A stretch of DNA of 64,000 bases from NCBI RefSeq assembly GCF_007785775.2, contig NZ_VNIK02000011.1, positions 1-64,000 of the forward strand, written 5' to 3'. Within the stretch, counting starts at the first letter, position 1, and the number at the start of each line of letters is the position of its first letter. Below are positions 26,253-34,281 of the stretch, piece by piece. Under the pieces are notes generated by a model, which ran no database searches, was not told the origin of the DNA, and saw nothing but the letters and a program-made list of their open reading frames with translations. A program made the translations under genes and the position numbers. This DNA is from Flagellimonas hadalis (GTDB lineage: Bacteria; Bacteroidota; Bacteroidia; Flavobacteriales; Flavobacteriaceae).

Positions 26253-26468
26253 CTCTTCTTTTCGGTCATTTTGTCATAATCGACAAAAATCCAACTTTTT
26301 TATTCAGTAACAAAGCTTCTGGAACACCTTATAAATCAATGGTTATGGTGAAATCGAAGCTTATGGCCACTCCTAAAAGGCAATTCCTGTGCCATTGGAA
26401 AATAAATTTTAAGAAAAAAGTGTAACAATTGGTAAATTCCCTAATCTATAAGACAAACCATTCATTTT

Positions 26469-27026
26469 TTGAGCCACCAAAATGAACATATTGATGCACT
26501 GCTCCAATTGTGCATGCAGGGAAAACAAAGTGCACAAATGGAGATCTACAATCGCTACTATAAGGCCATGTACAACACTGCCTATAGGATTGTAAAAGAT
26601 CCCGCCGAGGCGGAGGATGTGATGCAGGAATCGTTCCTGAGCGCATTCACCAAGATGCATACATTCAAAGGAGACGTCACCTTTGGGGCATGGCTGAAGC
26701 GGATCGTGATCAACAACAGCATCTATCAGTACAAAAAGCAGCAAAAAAACAGGACTGCGGATTTGGATGATATCATGTACAAGGTCGAAGATAATGATGG
26801 AGTTGCTTCAGACCAGAATGGTTATACTGAACTGAAGGCTCAAAAAGTGATGGAAACCATGAAAAGTTTGAAAGACAATTACAGAGTTTCTTTGACCTTA
26901 CATTTGATTGAAGGATACGATTACGAAGAAATCAGTGAAATAATGAACATTAGCTATGCTAATTGTAGGACCACGATCTCAAGGGCCAAAGAAAGTTTGA
27001 GAAAGAAGTTGACCGTAAATATGTAG
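26469..27026 (+). CDS. ECF-family RNA polymerase sigma factor
   Basis: The 185-residue protein has region 2 (MEIYNRYYKAMYNTAYR, then DVMQESFLSAF) and region 4 (YEEISEIMNISYANCR, then RAKESLRK). The reading frame and family alignment put the start at TTG (26469; SHQNEHIDALLQLC). No ATG fits upstream of region 2. It directs transcription of a small regulon. The next gene, three bases on, is a likely anti-sigma membrane protein, and two beta-helical exported proteins follow. Confidence 0.92.
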   Translation: MSHQNEHIDALLQLCMQGKQSAQMEIYNRYYKAMYNTAYRIVKDPAEAEDVMQESFLSAFTKMHTFKGDVTFGAWLKRIVINNSIYQYKKQQKNRTADLDDIMYKVEDNDGVASDQNGYTELKAQKVMETMKSLKDNYRVSLTLHLIEGYDYEEISEIMNISYANCRTTISRAKESLRKKLTVNM

Positions 27027-27029
27027 AAG

Positions 27030-27590
27030 ATGAGCAAGGATAGTTTAGACAATTTGTTTGGGAGGCTCCAAGGAGAGTTTGATGTAGAGGAGCCACAAAG
27101 TGGGCATCAAGAACGGTTTTTGGACAAACTGAACCGTGCCAAGGGTACGGTTTCCATCCACAGGAAGAAAAACTCATGGTGGAAGCCCCTCTCCATCGCT
27201 GCCTCCGTGACAGTGGTGGCCATACTGGGATATCAGGCCTTCGGGCCAACGCCCAGCATCAAACAACAGGTGGTGGAGATCGCTCCCGAAGCAGGCCGTA
27301 CAGAGTTTTACTTTGCCAACCTCATTGAACAGCAAGTGCAGCAGTTGAAGGACGAGAAATCACCCGAAACGGCACAGTTGGTCGATGATACCTTGTCCCA
27401 GTTGCAACGGTTGCAAAAAGATTACCGATCGCTGGAACAGGACTTGGTCAACGGTGGGGACAGCAAGATCATCATGAACGCCATGATCATCAATTTCCAG
27501 ACCCGCATTGACCTTTTAAGAGAAGTTTTGAGCCAAATAGAAAATATCAAGAATTTAAAATCACAAAATGATGAAAGCTTTACCATTTAA
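27030..27590 (+). CDS. Single-pass membrane protein, probable anti-sigma factor
   Basis: The 186-residue protein has a cytosolic-type N-terminus (about 1-48), one transmembrane segment (about 52-68) and a periplasmic helical, glutamine-rich part (about 85-175) likely to form a coiled coil. Size, topology and position just after an ECF sigma gene fit an anti-sigma factor. No zinc-binding HxxxCxxC motif is present, so the mechanism would differ from ZAS anti-sigmas. It overlaps the next gene by 23 bases. Confidence 0.7.
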   Translation: MSKDSLDNLFGRLQGEFDVEEPQSGHQERFLDKLNRAKGTVSIHRKKNSWWKPLSIAASVTVVAILGYQAFGPTPSIKQQVVEIAPEAGRTEFYFANLIEQQVQQLKDEKSPETAQLVDDTLSQLQRLQKDYRSLEQDLVNGGDSKIIMNAMIINFQTRIDLLREVLSQIENIKNLKSQNDESFTI

Positions 27591-28668
27591 AAAGATTCTT
27601 TTCACCTTGGCTTTGATTCCCATGGCCATAAGCGCACATGTGGACAATGACAACTTGAACGGCAGGTACACCAAGGAAAAGACCATTAAAAAGGAGTTCA
27701 ATGTCAATGCCGATGCACTTTTCAAAGTGGACAACAGCTATGGCAACCTCAACATTACCTCTTGGAACGAAAACCGGGTGGTGATAGAGGTCCAGATCAA
27801 GACCAACGGCAACAACGAGGAACGGGTACAGGAACGATTGGACGAGATCAACGTGGATTTTGAGAACAGTTCCAGCTTGGTTTCTGCCAGGACCCTTTTT
27901 GGCAACAGGAACAACAACTGGGGGTGGAGCTGGGGCAAGCGCAACAGTGTCAGCGTACAGGTGAACTACACCATCAAACTGCCCGTGAAGAACAACGTGA
28001 GCCTGAGCAACGATTATGGCAGCATTTTCTTGGACCGTATCGACGGACACGCCAAGATCAAGTGCGACTATGGCAAAATAGAAGTGGGCGAACTGCGCGG
28101 GAGAAACAATGAACTCCGATTCGATTACACCTCACGGTCCACTTTCGACTATATCAACAGTGCCGAGATCGTGGCCGATTATTCCGGGTTCACCATCGGA
28201 AAAGCGGGCAACCTGATCATCAAGGCCGATTATACCAATGCCGTGATCGAAGAAATGGAAAACCTCGAATATTCCTGCGATTACGGATCGTTAGAAGCAA
28301 AAAACGTGAAGAATGTTAGTGGTAATGGCGACTACATCGGGATAAAACTGGGTACCGTACATGGCAATGTGGGCATCTCCGGGGACTACGGTTCCTTGAA
28401 AATCGACCAAATGACCCCAGATGCGGGCAACATCCAAATACGGACAGATTATACCGGCATCAAAATAGGGTACCATCCGGAGTATTACTTTGACTTTGAG
28501 ATCACCACTGAATATGCCGACGTGAGCGGAAAGGATGATTTTGAGATCAACATCAGCAAGGAAAAATCAAGCGAGAAGTATTACAAAGGATACTACGGAC
28601 GGGAAAACTCCGGGAGGACAGTGAGCATCACCAGCGATTATGGAGGCATTACATTTTATCAAAACTAA
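27568..28668 (+). CDS. Exported DUF4097-like beta-helical adhesin-type protein
   Basis: The 366-residue protein starts with a signal peptide (about 1-23, ending ISA). It then has repeated short beta strands spaced about 18-22 residues, with recurring DYG and DYT turns such as LSNDYGSIFLD, CDYGKIEVG, CDYGSLEAK, SGDYGSLKI and TSDYGGITF. This is the pattern of DUF4097-type right-handed beta-helices. It likely sits in the periplasm or on the cell surface. Function is unknown. It belongs to the sigma/anti-sigma cassette and precedes a DUF2807 protein. Confidence 0.75.
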   Translation: MMKALPFKKILFTLALIPMAISAHVDNDNLNGRYTKEKTIKKEFNVNADALFKVDNSYGNLNITSWNENRVVIEVQIKTNGNNEERVQERLDEINVDFENSSSLVSARTLFGNRNNNWGWSWGKRNSVSVQVNYTIKLPVKNNVSLSNDYGSIFLDRIDGHAKIKCDYGKIEVGELRGRNNELRFDYTSRSTFDYINSAEIVADYSGFTIGKAGNLIIKADYTNAVIEEMENLEYSCDYGSLEAKNVKNVSGNGDYIGIKLGTVHGNVGISGDYGSLKIDQMTPDAGNIQIRTDYTGIKIGYHPEYYFDFEITTEYADVSGKDDFEINISKEKSSEKYYKGYYGRENSGRTVSITSDYGGITFYQN

Positions 28669-28704
28669 AACATCATATCAAAAAACCATTTTAAACACAA
28701 GATC

Positions 28705-29430
28705 ATGAAAAAAATCATCACACTCGCACTGGCATTGACCACCGTGGCCATCACCAACGCCCAATGGGGAAGAAAAGTAAAGGGGGACGGCAATGTGGTC
28801 ACCATCGAACGCTCCGTAGGGGACTATGACGGTGTATCACTCGCTGGTTGGTTCGATGTGGACCTTGTGGCGGGCAACGAAGGGGAGATCACCCTGAAAG
28901 GGGAATCCAATCTTTTGGAGCACATCATAACCGAGATCAAGAACGGGGTTTTGGTCATCAAGACCGAAAAAGGCGTGGAACTGAAACCTTCCAATTGGAA
29001 TTCAGGGATCCTGATCACCGTTCCTGTGGAGTCCATCAGTTCCGTGAGTCTATCAGGTTCTGGCGACATCGTGGGCAAGACCACCATCGAAGCTGAAAGT
29101 TTCAGTACTCGGATTGCCGGGTCTGGCGACATCAGCGTAACAGTCCAGGCAAAAGAGGTCGAGGCTTCGCTCTTTGGTTCGGGTGACATCAACCTATCCG
29201 GAAGGACCACGGATTTTGATGTAATGGTATCCGGTTCCGGTGACATCAAGGCGTATGAACTGGAAGCAGAATTTGTGAAAGCCACCGTTTCCGGTTCGGC
29301 CGATATCAAGGTTACTGCAAATCAGTCCATCGATGCCAAGGTTTCTGGATCGGGGGACATCCATTACCGCGGAAACCCTAAAAAAATCAATTCAAAATCA
29401 TCAGGCTCCGGGGATATCTCCAGAGGATAA
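28705..29430 (+). CDS. Exported head-GIN / DUF2807 domain protein
   Basis: The 241-residue protein has a signal peptide (MKKIITLALALTTVAITNAQ). Its DUF2807 beta-helix has the motif GSGDI recurring seven times (one GSADI) at roughly 20-residue intervals from about residue 114 to the end. Such GIN-domain proteins are common, uncharacterised, exported proteins of Bacteroidetes. It is probably the last gene of the ECF sigma cassette, since a strong terminator follows at 29456-29492. Confidence 0.88.
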   Translation: MKKIITLALALTTVAITNAQWGRKVKGDGNVVTIERSVGDYDGVSLAGWFDVDLVAGNEGEITLKGESNLLEHIITEIKNGVLVIKTEKGVELKPSNWNSGILITVPVESISSVSLSGSGDIVGKTTIEAESFSTRIAGSGDISVTVQAKEVEASLFGSGDINLSGRTTDFDVMVSGSGDIKAYELEAEFVKATVSGSADIKVTANQSIDAKVSGSGDIHYRGNPKKINSKSSGSGDISRG

Positions 29431-29455
29431 CAGGAGTTTACCACCAATCAAAAAA

Positions 29456-29492
29456 GCAAAAAGGTCTTGACGAACAGTCAGGACCTTTTTGC
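29456..29492. terminator. Bidirectional intrinsic terminator
   Basis: A 16-base stem (GCAAAAAGGTCTTGAC / GTCAGGACCTTTTTGC, one G-T pair) with a five-base loop separates the DUF2807 gene (+) from the MFS gene (-). It has T-rich sides in both directions. Confidence 0.9.
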
Positions 29493-29493
29493 T

Positions 29494-30825
29494 TCAGGTT
29501 GTTTTCCTTTCCTTGTTGACCCGCATCAACAAAAGGATGCCCACCACAAAGAAAAGCCCCAAAAAGATGGTACTGTTACGCATGCTACCGGTAAGTTGTG
29601 CAACGATGCCATATAGGAAAGTACCGATGATGATACCTATTTTTTCGGCCACGTCATAAAAGCTAAAAAACGATGTGGTGTCCGTGGTCTCTGGCAAAAA
29701 TTTGGAATAGGTGGAGCGGGAAAGTGCCTGGATGCCCCCCATAACGATCCCGACCAGACCGGCAGCGATGTAAAAGTCCATGGGTGTCTGCAAGAAATAG
29801 GCATACACGCACAGTAAGGCCCAAACAATATTGATGAACACCAAAGTCCTGATGTTTCCATAGGCCTTTGAGGCCCATGCAGTGGCCGTGGCCCCGAGAA
29901 TGGCCACAAGCTGTATCACCAAAATACTGGTAATGAGACCCGTAGTTCGTTCATTATCAGTTCCCCAAGCAATTTCTTCCTCCCCAAAATAGGTGGCGAT
30001 GAGCATGATGGTCTGTACTCCCATGCTATACACAAAAAAGGCGCCTAAATAGCGTTTCAGACGTGTATTCTCCCCCAATTGGTGCCAAACGCCCTTCAAT
30101 TCCCGAAACCCATTGAGAATGATGTGCTGCCGCTCCCCTTCCCTTTTATAGCCTTTGGGCAAATGTGCAAATGTATATTGGCTAAAGACGATCCACCAAA
30201 TCCCTACGGAAATGAAGGAATATTTCATGGCCTTTATCTCGGCAATCTCTCCACCGCCGTCCGTTATCCCAAAAAGACCTGGTTTCATCACCATGATCAG
30301 ATTGAAGACCAGCAATATCACACTCCCGATGTATCCCAAAGAGAAGCCCTTCGCACTGATGCGATCCTGCTGTTCCGGGTAGGCAATGTCCGGCAAATAC
30401 GAGTTGTTGATGGCAAAACTGACCCAAAACCCTACCAGACCGAAAAAATAGCACACCAATCCAAAAAAGATGTTCTCCAAGGAAAACCAGTAGAGTCCAA
30501 TACAGGAGAGCGCACCCAAATAGCAAAAAAACTTAAGGAACATTCTCTTGTTCCCCATATAGTCCGCAATGCCCGAAATCAATGGGGTGACGATGGCGAT
30601 GAACACAAAGGCCAATGAGGTGACATAACTGATCAAGGGCGCCCGGGCAATCTCTCCCCCGAAGATGGTGACTTTCTCTATCCCGGCAGTACGGAACAGC
30701 AACCCATAGAAAAGTGGGAAAACAGCGGAGGATATCACCAAGCTGTACACCGAGTTGGCCCAATCGTAAAACGCCCAGGCATTCAACAGTTTTTTGCTTC
30801 CCTTCAATGCCAGTACCTGTTCCAT
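29494..30825 (-). CDS. MFS transporter, UMF1 (Atg22-like) family
   Basis: The 443-residue protein has about 12 hydrophobic segments and opens with the UMF1 signature (NAWAFYDWANSVYSLVI). The usual MFS loop between segments 2 and 3 (DYMGNKRMFLK) is present, as is GGIQALSRSTYSKFLPE, typical of UMF1 members. These sit in the inner membrane. Eukaryotic Atg22 relatives export amino acids from the vacuole, but the bacterial substrate is unknown. It is transcribed alone from a promoter at about 30854-30881. Confidence 0.9.
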   Translation of the reverse strand: MEQVLALKGSKKLLNAWAFYDWANSVYSLVISSAVFPLFYGLLFRTAGIEKVTIFGGEIARAPLISYVTSLAFVFIAIVTPLISGIADYMGNKRMFLKFFCYLGALSCIGLYWFSLENIFFGLVCYFFGLVGFWVSFAINNSYLPDIAYPEQQDRISAKGFSLGYIGSVILLVFNLIMVMKPGLFGITDGGGEIAEIKAMKYSFISVGIWWIVFSQYTFAHLPKGYKREGERQHIILNGFRELKGVWHQLGENTRLKRYLGAFFVYSMGVQTIMLIATYFGEEEIAWGTDNERTTGLITSILVIQLVAILGATATAWASKAYGNIRTLVFINIVWALLCVYAYFLQTPMDFYIAAGLVGIVMGGIQALSRSTYSKFLPETTDTTSFFSFYDVAEKIGIIIGTFLYGIVAQLTGSMRNSTIFLGLFFVVGILLLMRVNKERKTT

Positions 30826-30853
30826 AGACTTTCGTAAAAAATAAATGTCATTT

Positions 30854-30881
30854 CAAACTTAGTGAACATTGGTTATCCAAA
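30854..30881 (-). promoter_or_regulatory. Promoter of the UMF1 transporter gene
   Basis: The minus strand reads TTTG (30881-30878), a 16-base spacer and TAAGTTTG (30861-30854). The spacer is one base short of the usual range. The leader to the ATG at 30825 is about 23 bases. Confidence 0.6.
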
Positions 30882-30936
30882 GGATAAGATGTCCATTAGG
30901 TCGAAATGACATGGCTTGTTGTTGTTCGATCTCAAT

Positions 30937-31746
30937 TTATTTGAATGAGGTCACCCCAAACTTTCGTGCTTCCTGCTTTGCAGCAGGTGCCCATGCGGTC
31001 AGGTTACTGATCCTGGTATCGTTGGATGGGTGTGTGCTCAAGAATTCTGGTGGTGCCTGCCCTCCAGAGTTGGCCTTCATGCGTTGCCAAAGTTTGGCCG
31101 CTTCGTCCGGGTTGTAGCCTGCAATGGCCATGATCTGCAATCCGATGCGGTCCGCCTCGGTCTCGTGTCCACGGCTAAAGGGCAACATGACCCCCACTTG
31201 GGAACCAATTCCGTAGGCCTGGTTGAACATATTTCTTTTTTGTGGATCCTGAATGGCGATGTTGCCTGCCACGGCTCCGATCTGCTGCACCATGCCCGCA
31301 CTCATTCGCTGCGCCCCATGATCGGCGAGGGCATGGGCCACCTCGTGCCCCATGACCACGGCAACTCCGGTCTCGTTTTGGGTAATCGGCAGAATACCTG
31401 TGTAGAACACGATTTTTCCGCCAGGCATACACCAAGCATTCACGGTCTCGTCCTGTACGAGGTTATATTCCCACTGGTAATCCTTGAGATAGCCTGGATA
31501 TCCATTGGCATCCAGCCAGCGTTCGGCCGCAGAGGCGATGCGCTGTCCTACCTTGGTGATCATCTGGGCGTCCGTAGTGCCCTTGACCACCTTGTTCTCG
31601 CCCAAGAATTCATCATACTGGTCAAAAGCCATCGGGAACATTTGGCTATTGGGATAAAAGTTCAACGTGCTCTTCCCAGTAAACGGATTGGTCTTACAAG
31701 AAGCAACCATCAGAAAAACAGTGGCTGTCAAAATCAATTTTTTCAT
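30937..31746 (-). CDS. M48-family metallopeptidase lipoprotein
   Basis: The 269-residue protein has a lipoprotein signal (MKKLILTATVFLMVASC, Cys17). The zinc peptidase motif HEVAH lies at about 133-137, and the third ligand is in the ETEAD segment further on. This matches the LoiP/BepA-like periplasmic M48 peptidases, which act in outer-membrane protein quality control. It ends with a basic tail. It lies downstream of GH31 on the same strand with a 39-base gap. Confidence 0.9.
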   Translation of the reverse strand: MKKLILTATVFLMVASCKTNPFTGKSTLNFYPNSQMFPMAFDQYDEFLGENKVVKGTTDAQMITKVGQRIASAAERWLDANGYPGYLKDYQWEYNLVQDETVNAWCMPGGKIVFYTGILPITQNETGVAVVMGHEVAHALADHGAQRMSAGMVQQIGAVAGNIAIQDPQKRNMFNQAYGIGSQVGVMLPFSRGHETEADRIGLQIMAIAGYNPDEAAKLWQRMKANSGGQAPPEFLSTHPSNDTRISNLTAWAPAAKQEARKFGVTSFK

Positions 31747-31785
31747 AACAGTATCAGTGTTAAGTCTTAGGTAAATTACAAAAAA

Positions 31786-34185
31786 TTACTTTCCGATAAT
31801 GTGAAGTTCCGTGAAATCCTTGCTCACTTCTATGGAATTGTTCCCATTCAACTTGATGTCGTTGAGGTCCACTTCCTCATTGTCCACTTCCACTGTCCCG
31901 ATGGTAAATGGAAGTCCGTGAAGTGTCAGTTTGAACTTCTCATAGGACGTAACATAGTTCCCGTCCTTGAACTGCTGGATGATGAGCTCGTTCTCCTTGC
32001 CCCTCAACCTGAACCTACGCAGGCTAAAACGTCCTTTTTTATAGTCGTAGCCATCCTGTTGGTCCTCATACACGATTGAATTCTCCGTACCCTCCTTGTA
32101 ATAGACATCCAGGAACAGCTCGGTGATCTCTTTCTCTCCCACATATTGCTGTACGGGATATTTGGGGATGATGGCCCCTTCCTTCACATAGAGGGGAATC
32201 CTGTGGATCTCCGCGGGCACCCATCTTTCAATACCTCCTGCAACCACCTCATCGGTCCAGTAGTTGTACCAATTGCCCCGTGGGAAATACATTCTCCTGC
32301 CTTGGGCATTCGGCTCCTGGACTGGGCAGACCAGCATCTGCTCCCCAAAAAGGAACTCATCGGTCCTGAAGTGGGTCTGCGAATCCTCTTGATCATAGAA
32401 CACCAAGGATTGCAGCATGGGCATCCCATCTTTGATGTATTTGTAGAACATGGTATAGAGATAGGGCAACAACTGGTAGCGCATCTCTATAAATTGCCTG
32501 ACAATATCGGTGATCTCTTCCCCGAACGACCAAGGCTCTTGATCGCCGTGGTCCCCGCTGGAATGCACCCTGCAAAAGGGATGGAAAATGGCCAGTTGTA
32601 TCCATCGGGCAAAGAGTTCGCCATTGGGTTGCTCTGCAAACCCGCCAATATCGGACCCCACAAAGGAGTATCCGCTCATGCACATGCGCTGCATCTGCAC
32701 ATTGGCGATCCAAAGGTGTTCCCAAGTGGCCACATTGTCCCCTGTCCATGTGGCACAATACCGTTGTGTACCTGAATACGCGGCACGGGTAAGGACAAAA
32801 GGTCTTCTTGGGAAGGTGAATTTTTTCACCCCTTCGTATGTGGCCCTCACCATTTGCATTCCGTAGACATTGTGTGCCTTTCTGTGGCTGCATGGATGAC
32901 CATCATAATCATGGCGCACGTCCAAGTTGGCCGTTTTTGAGGGCACTTCCATGACGGCCGGTTCGTTCATATCGTTCCAGACACCCCTTACGCCCATTTC
33001 AGCGATCATTTCCTTGTAGAGACCTGCCCACCATTCGCGGACATCAGGATCTGTAAAATCGGGGAACTTGCACTCCCCGGGCCATACTTTGCCTTTAAAA
33101 TGGGGACCATCGGCCCTTCGGCAAAAAAATCCATTGTCCATGGCCTGTTGGTACACCCAATAATCCCTATCTATCTTGATTCCCGGGTCAATCATGGTGA
33201 TGACCTTGAAACCATCGGCCTCCATTTCCTCGATCATTTTCTTTGGATTGGGAAAATAGCGGTTGTTCCAAGTGAAGCATCTGAACCCTTCCATGTAATC
33301 GATGTCCAGATAAATGGCATCGCAGGGAATGTTCAGTTTTCTGAAGGTGGAGGCAATTTTCTTCACCTTGCGTTCCGGGTAGTAGCTCCATTTGGATTGA
33401 TGGAAGCCCAAGGCCCATAAAGGTGGCAGTTCGGGAACCCCAGTAAGGTCAGTATAGGCTTCTACCACTTGGCCCATTTTGGGACCGTAGAAAAAGTAGT
33501 AGTTCATTTCCCCGCCATCGGCCCAAAAACTGGTGACATTCCTTTTTTCGTTGGCAAAATCAAAATAGGTACTGAACGAATTGTCGAAAAACACGCCATA
33601 GGCCACACTTTCCTTAAGTCCCACATAAAAAGGGATGGACTTGTAAAGGGGTTCCTGGTCCTTGCCATAGGCATAGGAATCCGTTACCCAATTGTTGATC
33701 CTTTTCCCTTTGAGGTTGGTGTGCGAAGCTTTGTCCCCCATTCCGTAGTAACTCTCCCCGGAATGACATATTTTGCTCATCTTCACGATGTTGCCCCCGT
33801 AATCAAAGTTTTCTTCCCAGTGGAATCCAAGCTCATCCTCGCAAAGGATCACTTCTTCCAAATCCACGATCTGGACCTTTAGGTCCGCTTTGTTGACATA
33901 GATCTTGATCTTGGAAGTGGTGATGACATACTCCGGGATCTCTTCCTTCACGCTGAGCTCATTGTACCCCAAGTTTACCCCATCGTTGATGGCATAGGAG
34001 AAGTCGGGCTCGAAAACATATTCCGTGGCATACCTGAACCGAACGACGCTGTCACGCAAAATGGTGACCTGCAGAATGACGCCGTTTTGGGTGGTAAAAT
34101 AGATCTTGTCGCCTTCCTGTTTAAAGTCGACTATATGGTCGGGGTATTGATTGCCCCGCTTTTCAATTTCTGTATTGGTTATCAT
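31786..34185 (-). CDS. Glycoside hydrolase family 31 alpha-glucosidase
   Basis: The 799-residue protein has a GH31 N-terminal beta domain and a catalytic barrel with nucleophile Asp405 in WNDMNEP and the acid/base Asp483 in TGDN. C-terminal beta domains follow (about 620-799). The substrate-cleft phrase YLDIDYMEG (292-300) suggests an exo-acting alpha-glucosidase. No signal peptide is seen, so it is cytoplasmic. Its stop is 39 bases before the M48 gene, and glgB lies upstream, so alpha-glucan turnover is the likely role. Confidence 0.93.
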   Translation of the reverse strand: MITNTEIEKRGNQYPDHIVDFKQEGDKIYFTTQNGVILQVTILRDSVVRFRYATEYVFEPDFSYAINDGVNLGYNELSVKEEIPEYVITTSKIKIYVNKADLKVQIVDLEEVILCEDELGFHWEENFDYGGNIVKMSKICHSGESYYGMGDKASHTNLKGKRINNWVTDSYAYGKDQEPLYKSIPFYVGLKESVAYGVFFDNSFSTYFDFANEKRNVTSFWADGGEMNYYFFYGPKMGQVVEAYTDLTGVPELPPLWALGFHQSKWSYYPERKVKKIASTFRKLNIPCDAIYLDIDYMEGFRCFTWNNRYFPNPKKMIEEMEADGFKVITMIDPGIKIDRDYWVYQQAMDNGFFCRRADGPHFKGKVWPGECKFPDFTDPDVREWWAGLYKEMIAEMGVRGVWNDMNEPAVMEVPSKTANLDVRHDYDGHPCSHRKAHNVYGMQMVRATYEGVKKFTFPRRPFVLTRAAYSGTQRYCATWTGDNVATWEHLWIANVQMQRMCMSGYSFVGSDIGGFAEQPNGELFARWIQLAIFHPFCRVHSSGDHGDQEPWSFGEEITDIVRQFIEMRYQLLPYLYTMFYKYIKDGMPMLQSLVFYDQEDSQTHFRTDEFLFGEQMLVCPVQEPNAQGRRMYFPRGNWYNYWTDEVVAGGIERWVPAEIHRIPLYVKEGAIIPKYPVQQYVGEKEITELFLDVYYKEGTENSIVYEDQQDGYDYKKGRFSLRRFRLRGKENELIIQQFKDGNYVTSYEKFKLTLHGLPFTIGTVEVDNEEVDLNDIKLNGNNSIEVSKDFTELHIIGK

Positions 34186-34281
34186 CTTTGGTCAATTGAC
34201 ATCCACAAAAGAAATACATTGGACCGAATAATTAAAACGATGTTTTGAACATAAATCCACTATATCGTTATAGTTCGGCCG

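Noticed and set aside
26253-26468. Possible heat-shock operator upstream of lon
   Set aside because: No CIRCE or sigma-32-type sequence was found in the gap.
28705-29430. GSGDI repeat region as a possible CRISPR or tandem DNA repeat
   Set aside because: The DNA differs between repeat units and the protein-level periodicity fits a beta-helix.
31030-31770. Plus-strand frame of 246 codons opposite the M48 peptidase
   Set aside because: The minus-strand frame carries a lipobox and HEVAH; the plus frame has none.
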